A DNA stretch of 15,235 nucleotides from Bacteroides sp. UBA7335 (lineage in GTDB: Bacteria; Bacteroidota; Bacteroidia; Bacteroidales; Bacteroidaceae): positions 1-15,235 of the forward strand of contig DKPL01000076.1 in NCBI GenBank assembly GCA_002471185.1, read 5' to 3'. Numbering within the stretch: position 1 is the stretch's first letter; each line of letters starts with the position of its first letter. Below the pieces are notes generated by a model. That model was not told the origin of the DNA. It was given only the letters and a program-made list of their open reading frames with translations, and ran no database searches. The translations under genes and the position numbers were made by a program. This document shows positions 5,686-14,008 of this stretch, piece by piece.

Positions 5686-8600
5686 ATGTCTTCAAATACT
5701 GTAAACCAAAGAATTAATTTTGCTTCAACAAAGAATCCGCTAGAATATCCGGATTTTCTGGAAGTACAATTGAAGTCATTCAAAGACTTTTTACAATTAG
5801 ATACTCCGCCTGAAAAGCGTAAAAATGAGGGACTGTACAAGGTATTTGCTGAAAACTTCCCTATTGCCGATACAAGAAACAATTTTGTTCTTGAGTTTTT
5901 GGATTATTATATTGATCCTCCGCGTTATACCATTGACGATTGTATAGAGCGTGGGCTTACTTATAGTGTCCCCTTGAAAGCCAAGATGAAATTGTACTGT
6001 ACAGACCCAGAGCATGAAGACTTTGATACTGTAATTCAAGATGTATTTCTTGGACCGATTCCATATATGACGGATAAAGCTACATTTGTGATAAATGGTG
6101 CTGAGCGTGTTGTGGTATCTCAGCTTCATCGTTCACCCGGTGTATTTTTTGGTCAAAGTGTCCATGCTAATGGTACAAAATTATATTCGGCTCGTATTAT
6201 TCCTTTTAAAGGATCTTGGATAGAGTTTGCAACAGATATAAACAATGTAATGTATGCTTACATTGATAGAAAGAAAAAATTACCTGTTACTACTCTTCTT
6301 CGTGCAATCGGTTTTGAGAATGATAAAGATATTCTTGAAATCTTTAATCTTGCAGAAGATATTAAAGTAAATAAAACAAATCTTAAGAAGGTAGTCGGCC
6401 GTAAATTAGCAGCTCGTGTTTTGAAAACATGGATTGAAGATTTTGTTGATGAGGATACTGGTGAGGTTGTTTCTATTGAACGAAATGAGGTTATTATTGA
6501 TCGTGAAACTGTTCTTGATGAGGACCACATTAATGAAATCTTAGATTCGGGCGTACAAAATATATTGGTTCATAAAGATGAACCAAACCAATCGGATTAT
6601 TCTATTATTTATAATACTTTACAAAAGGATCCGAGTAACTCTGAAAAAGAAGCTGTGTTATATATCTATCGTCAGTTGCGTAATGCTGATCCTGCCGATG
6701 ATGCTAGTGCACGTGAGGTTATTAATAACCTTTTCTTCTCAGAAAAAAGATACGATTTGGGTGACGTAGGTCGCTATCGTATTAACAGAAAGTTGAACTT
6801 GACAACTGATATGGATGTTAGAGTTCTAACTAAGGAAGATATTATTGAAATTATCAAGTATTTAATTGAGCTTATTAACTCGAAAGCCGATGTTGATGAT
6901 ATCGACCATTTAAGTAACCGTCGTGTTCGTACTGTAGGTGAGCAATTGTCTAATCAATTTGCTGTGGGTCTTGCTCGTATGTCTCGCACTATTCGTGAGC
7001 GCATGAATGTTCGTGATAATGAGGTGTTTACTCCTATTGATTTGATTAATGCGAAGACTATTTCTTCGGTAATAAATTCATTCTTTGGAACAAATGCTTT
7101 GTCTCAGTTCATGGATCAAACTAACCCTCTTGCTGAAATTACGCATAAGCGTCGTATGTCAGCACTTGGTCCTGGTGGTCTTTCACGTGAACGCGCAGGT
7201 TTTGAGGTTCGTGACGTACATTATACTCATTATGGCCGTCTTTGTCCTATTGAGACTCCTGAAGGTCCAAACATTGGTTTGATTTCTTCTTTGTGTGTAT
7301 TTGCTAAGATCAATGATTTAGGTTTTATTGAAACTCCTTATCGTAAAGTTCATGATGCTAAAGTTGATTTGTCAACTGATGGCTTGATTTATTTAACGGC
7401 AGAAGAAGAAGAAGGCAAAATTATTGCACAAGGAAATGCACCATTGAATGTTGATGGTACATTTATTCGTAATAAAGTTAAATCACGTCAAGATGCCGAT
7501 TTCCCAGTTGTAGAACCTGGTGAAGTTGAGTTGATGGATGTATCTCCTCAGCAAATTGCCTCAATTGCAGCATCTTTAATTCCATTCTTGGAACATGATG
7601 ATGCTAACCGTGCATTGATGGGATCAAACATGATGAGACAGGCTGTTCCATTGTTGAAAAGTGAAGCACCTATCGTTGGTACAGGTATTGAAAAACAACT
7701 AGTTAGAGACTCTCGTACGCAAATTACTGCTGAGGGAGCTGGTATAGTTGACTATGTAGATGCCACAACTATTAAAATTTTATATGATCGTACTGAAGAG
7801 GAAGAGTTTGTAAGCTTTGATTCTGCTTTGCGTGAATACAATATTCCTAAATTCCGTAAGACTAACCAAAATATGACTATTGACTTACGACCAATCTGTA
7901 ATGCAGGTGATCGTGTTGTTGAAGGGCAAATTCTAACAGAAGGTTATTCTACTGAACAAGGTGAATTAGCTTTAGGTAAAAACTTACTTGTTGCTTATAT
8001 GCCTTGGAAAGGATATAATTATGAGGATGCTATCGTTCTTAATGAGCGTGTAGTACGTGAAGATTTATTGACTTCTGTGCATGTTGAAGAATACTCTTTG
8101 GAGGTTCGTGAAACTAAACGTGGTATGGAAGAGCTAACTGCTGATATTCCAAATGTTAGTGAAGAGGCTACAAGAGATTTAGATGAAAATGGTATCGTTA
8201 GAATTGGTGCACGTATTGAGCCAGGCGATATTATGATTGGTAAGATTACTCCCAAAGGTGAATCTGATCCTTCTCCAGAAGAAAAATTGCTTCGTGCTAT
8301 TTTTGGAGATAAAGCGGGTGATGTAAAAGATGCTTCATTAAAAGCTTCTCCTTCTTTGAAAGGTGTTGTAATCGATAAAAAACTATTTTCTCGTGTAATT
8401 AAAAGTCGAAGTTCTAAGTTAGCTGATAAAGCACTGTTACCTAAAATTGATGATGAATTTGAAGGTAAAGCATCTGACTTAAAGAGAATTTTAGTTAAGA
8501 AACTAATGACTTTAACCCAAGGTAAAACATCACAAGGTGTTAAGGATTATCTGGGTGCTGAAGTCATTGCTAAAGGAGCTAACTTTAATCCTTCTGATTT

Positions 8601-9498
8601 TGATTCTCTAGATTTTACTTCTATTCAATTGAGTAATTGGACAAGTGACGACCATACTAACAGTATGATTCGTGATTTGATTGTTAATTATATTAAAAAA
8701 TATAAAGAGCTTGATGCTGAGTTGAAGCGTAAGAAGTTTGCAATTACTATTGGTGATGAATTGCCTGCTGGTATTATTCAAATGGCTAAAGTTTATATTG
8801 CGAAAAAACGTAAAATTGGCGTTGGTGATAAAATGGCCGGTCGACATGGTAACAAAGGTATTGTATCGCGTGTCGTACGTCAAGAAGATATGCCATTCCT
8901 TGAGGATGGAACTCCAGTTGATATTGTATTGAATCCATTGGGTGTACCATCTCGTATGAACATTGGGCAGATCTTTGAAGCTGTATTAGGACGTGCTGGT
9001 AAAAACCTAGGAATGAAATTTGCTACTCCTATTTTTGATGGTGCTACTCTTGATGATTTGAATGAGTGGACTGATAAAGCAGGTTTATCTCGTTACTGTA
9101 AAACTTATCTTTATGATGGTGGTACGGGAGTTCAGTTTGATCAACCTGCTACTGTAGGAGTGACTTATATGTTGAAATTAGGTCACATGGTTGAAGATAA
9201 GATGCATGCTCGTTCGATAGGTCCTTACTCTTTGATTACTCAGCAGCCTTTGGGTGGTAAAGCACAGTTTGGTGGTCAACGTTTCGGAGAAATGGAGGTT
9301 TGGGCACTTGAAGGTTTCGGTGCTGCTCACATTCTTCAAGAAATTCTTACGATTAAATCGGATGACGTTGTAGGACGTTCTAAAGCATATGAGGCTATCG
9401 TTAAGGGTGAGCCTATGCCACATCCGGGAATTCCAGAGTCTCTGAATGTATTGTTACATGAGTTAAGAGGTCTCGGATTAAGTATTAATCTCGAATAA
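5686..9498 (+). CDS. rpoB: DNA-directed RNA polymerase subunit beta
   Basis: Large catalytic subunit forming, with beta prime, the active-site cleft. The 1270 residues match the Bacteroidetes beta length. The rifampicin pocket at about 466-492 (FFGTNALSQFMDQTNPLAEITHKRR...) keeps Gln474, Asp477, His487 and Ser492, the equivalents of E. coli Q513, D516, H526 and S531, so no classical resistance change is present. Downstream are GRLCPIETPEGPNIGLISSL, the active-site lysine region (GVGDKMAGRHGNKGIVSR) and the C-terminal clamp (YSLITQQPLGGKAQFGGQRFGEMEVWALE). The ATG at 5686 gives an N-terminus aligned with the family. It lies between two terminator-like hairpins. Confidence 0.99.
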   Translation: MSSNTVNQRINFASTKNPLEYPDFLEVQLKSFKDFLQLDTPPEKRKNEGLYKVFAENFPIADTRNNFVLEFLDYYIDPPRYTIDDCIERGLTYSVPLKAKMKLYCTDPEHEDFDTVIQDVFLGPIPYMTDKATFVINGAERVVVSQLHRSPGVFFGQSVHANGTKLYSARIIPFKGSWIEFATDINNVMYAYIDRKKKLPVTTLLRAIGFENDKDILEIFNLAEDIKVNKTNLKKVVGRKLAARVLKTWIEDFVDEDTGEVVSIERNEVIIDRETVLDEDHINEILDSGVQNILVHKDEPNQSDYSIIYNTLQKDPSNSEKEAVLYIYRQLRNADPADDASAREVINNLFFSEKRYDLGDVGRYRINRKLNLTTDMDVRVLTKEDIIEIIKYLIELINSKADVDDIDHLSNRRVRTVGEQLSNQFAVGLARMSRTIRERMNVRDNEVFTPIDLINAKTISSVINSFFGTNALSQFMDQTNPLAEITHKRRMSALGPGGLSRERAGFEVRDVHYTHYGRLCPIETPEGPNIGLISSLCVFAKINDLGFIETPYRKVHDAKVDLSTDGLIYLTAEEEEGKIIAQGNAPLNVDGTFIRNKVKSRQDADFPVVEPGEVELMDVSPQQIASIAASLIPFLEHDDANRALMGSNMMRQAVPLLKSEAPIVGTGIEKQLVRDSRTQITAEGAGIVDYVDATTIKILYDRTEEEEFVSFDSALREYNIPKFRKTNQNMTIDLRPICNAGDRVVEGQILTEGYSTEQGELALGKNLLVAYMPWKGYNYEDAIVLNERVVREDLLTSVHVEEYSLEVRETKRGMEELTADIPNVSEEATRDLDENGIVRIGARIEPGDIMIGKITPKGESDPSPEEKLLRAIFGDKAGDVKDASLKASPSLKGVVIDKKLFSRVIKSRSSKLADKALLPKIDDEFEGKASDLKRILVKKLMTLTQGKTSQGVKDYLGAEVIAKGANFNPSDFDSLDFTSIQLSNWTSDDHTNSMIRDLIVNYIKKYKELDAELKRKKFAITIGDELPAGIIQMAKVYIAKKRKIGVGDKMAGRHGNKGIVSRVVRQEDMPFLEDGTPVDIVLNPLGVPSRMNIGQIFEAVLGRAGKNLGMKFATPIFDGATLDDLNEWTDKAGLSRYCKTYLYDGGTGVQFDQPATVGVTYMLKLGHMVEDKMHARSIGPYSLITQQPLGGKAQFGGQRFGEMEVWALEGFGAAHILQEILTIKSDDVVGRSKAYEAIVKGEPMPHPGIPESLNVLLHELRGLGLSINLE

Positions 9499-9507
9499 AG
9501 AAAATTT

Positions 9508-9550
9508 AGTTTTTGTCAATGCTATAATAGGCATTGACAAAGACTTTTTT
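9508..9550 (+). terminator. Terminator-like hairpin between rpoB and rpoC
   Basis: A stem of up to 15 bp (9508-9522 with 9531-9545, one G-T pair) encloses the 8-nt loop TATAATAG and runs into T6 (9545-9550). The core 11 bp (9512-9522 / 9531-9541) is perfect. It begins 9 bp after the rpoB stop and 46 bp before the rpoC start. Because rpoC must be expressed, it is probably a partial terminator, a processing site or an mRNA stabiliser. Confidence 0.7.
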
Positions 9551-9595
9551 CAGTAGGCATATTATTTAAAACTGCAATTTATTAAATATATAAGT

Positions 9596-12500
9596 ATGGC
9601 TTTTAGAAAAGATAATAAAACAAAGAGTAATTTCTCGAAAATCTCAATTGGTTTAGCTTCACCTGAAGAAATCCTGGAGAGCTCGAGTGGTGAAGTTTTG
9701 AAGCCTGAAACTATTAACTACCGTACTTACAAACCAGAACGTGATGGTCTGTTTTGTGAACGCATTTTTGGTCCTATTAAAGACTATGAATGTCACTGTG
9801 GTAAATATAAACGTATTCGTTATAAAGGTATCGTTTGTGACCGTTGTGGTGTAGAAGTGACAGAAAAGAAGGTTCGTCGCGAACGTATGGGGCATATTCA
9901 ATTGGTTGTTCCAGTAGCGCATATTTGGTATTTCCGTTCGCTGCCTAATAAAATCGGTTACTTATTAGGATTACCGACTAAAAAATTAGATTCTATTATT
10001 TATTATGAACGTTATGTTGTTATTCAAGCTGGTATTAAAGCAGAAGATGGCATAGCGGCTTATGATTTACTCTCTGAAGAAGAATATCTAGATATTTTAG
10101 ATACTTTACCAAGAGAAAATCAATACCTAGAAGATTCTGACCCTAATAAATTTATTGCTAAAATGGGTGCAGAAGCTATCTATGATTTGTTAGCTCGTCT
10201 TGATTTGGATGCTTTATCATATGAACTACGTCATCGTGCTAGCAATGATACTTCTCAACAACGCAAAAATGAGGCTTTAAAACGTCTTCAAGTTGTTGAA
10301 TCATTCCGTGCTTCTCGTGGTCGTAATAAACCAGAATGGATGGTAGTACGCATTGTACCTGTTATTCCTCCTGAGCTTAGACCATTGGTTCCATTGGATG
10401 GCGGACGTTTTGCAACTTCTGATTTAAATGATTTATATCGTCGTGTTATTATTCGTAATAACCGTTTGAAGAGACTTATTGAAATTAAAGCTCCTGAAGT
10501 CATTTTGCGTAATGAAAAACGTATGCTTCAAGAGTCTGTAGATTCATTATTTGATAACTCTCGTAAATCAAGCGCTGTCAAAACAGATGCTAATCGTCCA
10601 TTAAAATCTCTTTCAGATAGTTTGAAAGGAAAACAAGGTCGTTTCCGTCAAAACTTGTTGGGTAAGCGTGTTGACTACTCTGCTCGTTCGGTAATTGTTG
10701 TTGGTCCTGAATTGCGAATGGGAGAGTGTGGTATTCCAAAATTGATGGCGGCAGAACTTTACAAACCCTTTATTATTCGCAAGCTGATTGAGCGTGGTAT
10801 TGTGAAGACTGTTAAGTCGGCTAAAAAGATTGTTGATCGTAAAGAGCCTGTTATCTGGGATATTCTAGAACACGTAATGAAAGGGCACCCAGTATTATTA
10901 AACCGTGCTCCAACTCTTCACCGTTTAGGTATTCAAGCATTTCAACCTAAAATGATTGAAGGTAAGGCTATACAACTTCATCCACTTGCATGTACAGCTT
11001 TTAATGCTGACTTTGATGGTGACCAAATGGCTGTTCATTTACCATTGAGTAATGAAGCTATTCTTGAGGCTCAAATGTTGATGTTACAATCTCACAATAT
11101 CTTGAATCCTGCTAATGGTGCTCCTATTACAGTTCCTGCACAAGATATGGTTCTTGGACTTTATTATATTACTAAATTACGCACAGGAGCAAAGGGTGAA
11201 GGATTAACTTTTTACGGACCTGAAGAAGCACTTATTGCTTACAATGAGGGTAAAGTTGATATTCATGCTCCAGTTAAGGTGATTGTAAAAGATGTTGATG
11301 AGAATGGTAATGTTGTTGATGTTATGCGTGAAACTTCTGTTGGACGTGTAATCGTTAATGAAATTGTACCTCCTGAAGCTGGCTATATTAATGAAATTGT
11401 TTCGAAGAAATCTCTTCGCGATATCATTAGTAATGTTATTAAGGTTTGTGGTGTGGCTAAGGCTGCAAACTTCCTTGATGGTATTAAGAACTTAGGTTAT
11501 GAAATGGCCTTTAAAGGTGGTTTGTCATTTAACTTAGGTGATATTATTATCCCTAAAGAAAAAGAAATTCTTGTTCAAAGAGGATATGATGAAGTAGAGC
11601 AAGTTATCAATAATTATAATATGGGTTTCATTACCAATAATGAACGCTATAATCAGGTTATTGATATTTGGACTCATGTAAACTCTGAGTTATCTAACAT
11701 CTTGATGAAAACTATTTCAACAGATGATCAAGGATTTAACTCTGTATATATGATGCTTGATTCTGGAGCCCGTGGTTCTAAAGAGCAGATTCGTCAGTTG
11801 TCAGGTATGCGTGGTTTGATGGCTAAACCTCAAAAGGCTGGAGCAGAAGGTGGTCAAATTATTGAGAATCCAATTTTGTCGAACTTTAAAGAAGGTTTGT
11901 CAGTATTGGAGTACTTTATTTCTACCCATGGTGCTCGTAAAGGTCTTGCGGATACGGCTTTGAAAACTGCCGATGCTGGATATTTGACACGTCGTTTGGT
12001 TGATGTATCTCATGATGTGATCATTAATGAGGAAGATTGTGGTACATTGCGTGGACTTGTTTGTACCGACCTTAAAAATAACGATGAGGTTATTGCAACT
12101 TTATATGAACGTATTTTAGGTCGCGTATCTGTACATGATATCATTCATCCTCAAACTGGTGAATTATTAGTAAATGGTGGTGAAGAAATTACAGAGGATA
12201 TAGCAAAACGCATTCAAGACTCTCCAATAGAAAGTGTTGAAATACGTTCTGTATTGACTTGTGAATCAAAGAAGGGTGTATGTGCAAAATGTTATGGCCG
12301 TAACTTAGCTACTGGACGTATGGTTCAGCGTGGTGAAGCTGTAGGTGTTATTGCTGCCCAATCAATTGGTGAACCAGGTACTCAGTTGACACTTCGTACT
12401 TTCCATGCCGGTGGTACTGCTTCTAATATTGCTGCTAATGCTAGTATTATGGCAAAGCATGCTGCTCGTCTTGAGTTTGAGGAACTAAGAACCGTTGATG

Positions 12501-13879
12501 TTGTTGATGAAGCTGGTGAAGCGGCTAAGGTTGTTGTTGGACGTTTGGCAGAAGTTCGTTTTGTTGATGACAAAACAAATATCACTCTTTCAACTCACAA
12601 TGTACCTTATGGTTCTACACTTTATGTGTCAGATGGTGATGTTGTTGAGAAGGGAAAACTAATTGCTAAATGGGACCCATTTAATGCCGTTATTATTACT
12701 GAAGCTACAGGTAAGATTGAATTTGAAAGTGTTATTGAAAATGTCACTTACAAAATTGAATCTGATGAAGCTACTGGTCTTCGCGAGATTATTATTATTG
12801 AATCTAAAGATAAGACCAAGGTTCCATCAATTCATATTATGTCTGAAGATGGCAGTTTGATAAGAACTTATAACTTACCAGTAGGTGGTCACGTTACCGT
12901 TGAAAATGGTCAGAAGGTGAAGGCCGGTGAAGTGTTAGTTAAAATACCTCGTGCTGTAGGTAAAGCTGGTGATATCACTGGTGGTCTACCTCGTGTTACA
13001 GAGTTGTTTGAAGCACGTAATCCTTCTAATCCTGCTGTAGTTTCTGAGATCGATGGTGAGGTTACAATGGGTAAAATTAAGCGTGGTAATCGCGAGATTA
13101 TTGTAACATCTAAGACTGGTGAAGTTAAGAAGTACTTAGTGGCTCTTTCTAAACAAATTCTTGTTCAAGAGAATGACTATGTACGTGCTGGTACTCCCCT
13201 TTCTGATGGAGCAACTACACCTGCTGATATTTTGGCTATTAAGGGTCCTACTGCTGTTCAAGAATACATTGTAAACGAAGTACAAGATGTATATCGCTTG
13301 CAAGGTGTGAAGATTAATGATAAGCATTTTGAGATCATTGTACGCCAAATGATGCGTAAGGTTGATATTGATGAACCAGGAGATACTCGCTTCCTTGAAC
13401 AACAAATTGTTGATAAGATTGAGTTTATGGATGAGAATGATCGTATTTGGGGTAAAAAAGTAGTTATCGATTCTGGTGATTCACAAAATCTTCAAGCTGG
13501 TCAAATCGTAACCGCTCGTAAACTTCGCGATGAAAATAGTATGCTTAAGCGTCGTGACCTAAAATTGGTTGAAGTACGTGATGCAGTTCCTGCAACATCT
13601 ACTCAAATTCTTCAAGGTATCACTCGTGCTGCTCTTCAAACGTCAAGCTTTATGTCTGCTGCTTCTTTCCAGGAAACGACTAAGGTCTTGAATGAAGCTG
13701 CTATTAATGGCAAAATTGATAAATTAGAAGGTATGAAAGAAAATGTTATTTGTGGTCACTTAATTCCAGCTGGTACTGGACAACGTGAGTATGATAAGAT
13801 TATCGTTGGCTCTAAAGAAGAGTATGATCGTATCCTAGCTAATAAAAAAACTGTGCTAGACTATAGCGAAGTAGAATAA
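9596..13879 (+). CDS. rpoC: DNA-directed RNA polymerase subunit beta prime
   Basis: Catalytic subunit carrying the active-site magnesium. The 1427 residues are complete. Zinc site 1 is Cys66, Cys68, Cys81 and Cys84 (ECHCGK, VCDRCG). The catalytic NADFDGDQM places Asp472, Asp474 and Asp476 on the metal. Zinc site 2 is Cys815, Cys889, Cys896 and Cys899 (DCGTL; CESKKGVCAKC). The bridge-helix/trigger-loop region (GARGSKEQIRQLSGMRGLM; GEPGTQLTLRTFHAGG) and the C-terminal ITRAALQTSSFMSAASFQETTKVL are all present. The start at 9596 (MAFRKDNKTKSN) follows an AT-rich leader without Shine-Dalgarno. Confidence 0.99.
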   Translation: MAFRKDNKTKSNFSKISIGLASPEEILESSSGEVLKPETINYRTYKPERDGLFCERIFGPIKDYECHCGKYKRIRYKGIVCDRCGVEVTEKKVRRERMGHIQLVVPVAHIWYFRSLPNKIGYLLGLPTKKLDSIIYYERYVVIQAGIKAEDGIAAYDLLSEEEYLDILDTLPRENQYLEDSDPNKFIAKMGAEAIYDLLARLDLDALSYELRHRASNDTSQQRKNEALKRLQVVESFRASRGRNKPEWMVVRIVPVIPPELRPLVPLDGGRFATSDLNDLYRRVIIRNNRLKRLIEIKAPEVILRNEKRMLQESVDSLFDNSRKSSAVKTDANRPLKSLSDSLKGKQGRFRQNLLGKRVDYSARSVIVVGPELRMGECGIPKLMAAELYKPFIIRKLIERGIVKTVKSAKKIVDRKEPVIWDILEHVMKGHPVLLNRAPTLHRLGIQAFQPKMIEGKAIQLHPLACTAFNADFDGDQMAVHLPLSNEAILEAQMLMLQSHNILNPANGAPITVPAQDMVLGLYYITKLRTGAKGEGLTFYGPEEALIAYNEGKVDIHAPVKVIVKDVDENGNVVDVMRETSVGRVIVNEIVPPEAGYINEIVSKKSLRDIISNVIKVCGVAKAANFLDGIKNLGYEMAFKGGLSFNLGDIIIPKEKEILVQRGYDEVEQVINNYNMGFITNNERYNQVIDIWTHVNSELSNILMKTISTDDQGFNSVYMMLDSGARGSKEQIRQLSGMRGLMAKPQKAGAEGGQIIENPILSNFKEGLSVLEYFISTHGARKGLADTALKTADAGYLTRRLVDVSHDVIINEEDCGTLRGLVCTDLKNNDEVIATLYERILGRVSVHDIIHPQTGELLVNGGEEITEDIAKRIQDSPIESVEIRSVLTCESKKGVCAKCYGRNLATGRMVQRGEAVGVIAAQSIGEPGTQLTLRTFHAGGTASNIAANASIMAKHAARLEFEELRTVDVVDEAGEAAKVVVGRLAEVRFVDDKTNITLSTHNVPYGSTLYVSDGDVVEKGKLIAKWDPFNAVIITEATGKIEFESVIENVTYKIESDEATGLREIIIIESKDKTKVPSIHIMSEDGSLIRTYNLPVGGHVTVENGQKVKAGEVLVKIPRAVGKAGDITGGLPRVTELFEARNPSNPAVVSEIDGEVTMGKIKRGNREIIVTSKTGEVKKYLVALSKQILVQENDYVRAGTPLSDGATTPADILAIKGPTAVQEYIVNEVQDVYRLQGVKINDKHFEIIVRQMMRKVDIDEPGDTRFLEQQIVDKIEFMDENDRIWGKKVVIDSGDSQNLQAGQIVTARKLRDENSMLKRRDLKLVEVRDAVPATSTQILQGITRAALQTSSFMSAASFQETTKVLNEAAINGKIDKLEGMKENVICGHLIPAGTGQREYDKIIVGSKEEYDRILANKKTVLDYSEVE

Positions 13880-13898
13880 TGATTTGGTTTTAAATATA

Positions 13899-13933
13899 AA
13901 AAAAGGCAACTCCTAATTGGGGTTGCCTTTTTT
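13899..13933. terminator. Strong terminator after rpoC, bidirectional form
   Basis: The stem 13899-13913 with 13919-13933 (AAAAAA, then GGCAACTCC, loop TAATT, then GGGGTTGCC, then TTTTTT) has one G-T pair. The A-run on one side and T-run on the other let it work in both directions. It begins 19 bp after the rpoC stop and closes the operon; it may also stop transcription coming from the IS relic on the other strand. Confidence 0.92.
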
Positions 13934-13935
13934 AT

Positions 13936-14008
13936 TGATGTACCCCCAGCATGGGCGTAATCTTATGGGTGCAAGTCCCTAACGAGGGTAATGTTCGGTA
14001 ATGTTCAG
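13936..14008. other. Short structured segment with tandem 10-bp repeat at the IS junction
   Basis: No gene. It holds the small hairpin-like element GGGTGCAAGTCCC (13967-13979), a CCCT/AGGG repeat (13977-13980/13985-13988), and GGTAATGTTC repeated exactly in tandem (13987-13996 and 13997-14006). The first part resembles the GGGTGCAAGTCCC-type stem-loop seen in group II intron RNAs; no intron body, domain V or reverse transcriptase is present. The second repeat probably begins the terminal inverted repeat of the IS256-family relic. Confidence 0.4.

Noticed and set aside
7081..7170. Possible rifampicin resistance change in rpoB
   Set aside because: Gln474, Asp477, His487 and Ser492 are all the sensitive-type residues; the other differences from E. 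coli are conservative.
13967..13979. tRNA T-arm-like sequence GGGTGCAAGTCCC as a tRNA remnant or attachment site
   Set aside because: No acceptor, D or anticodon arm can be drawn around it, and one loop base differs from the T-loop consensus.
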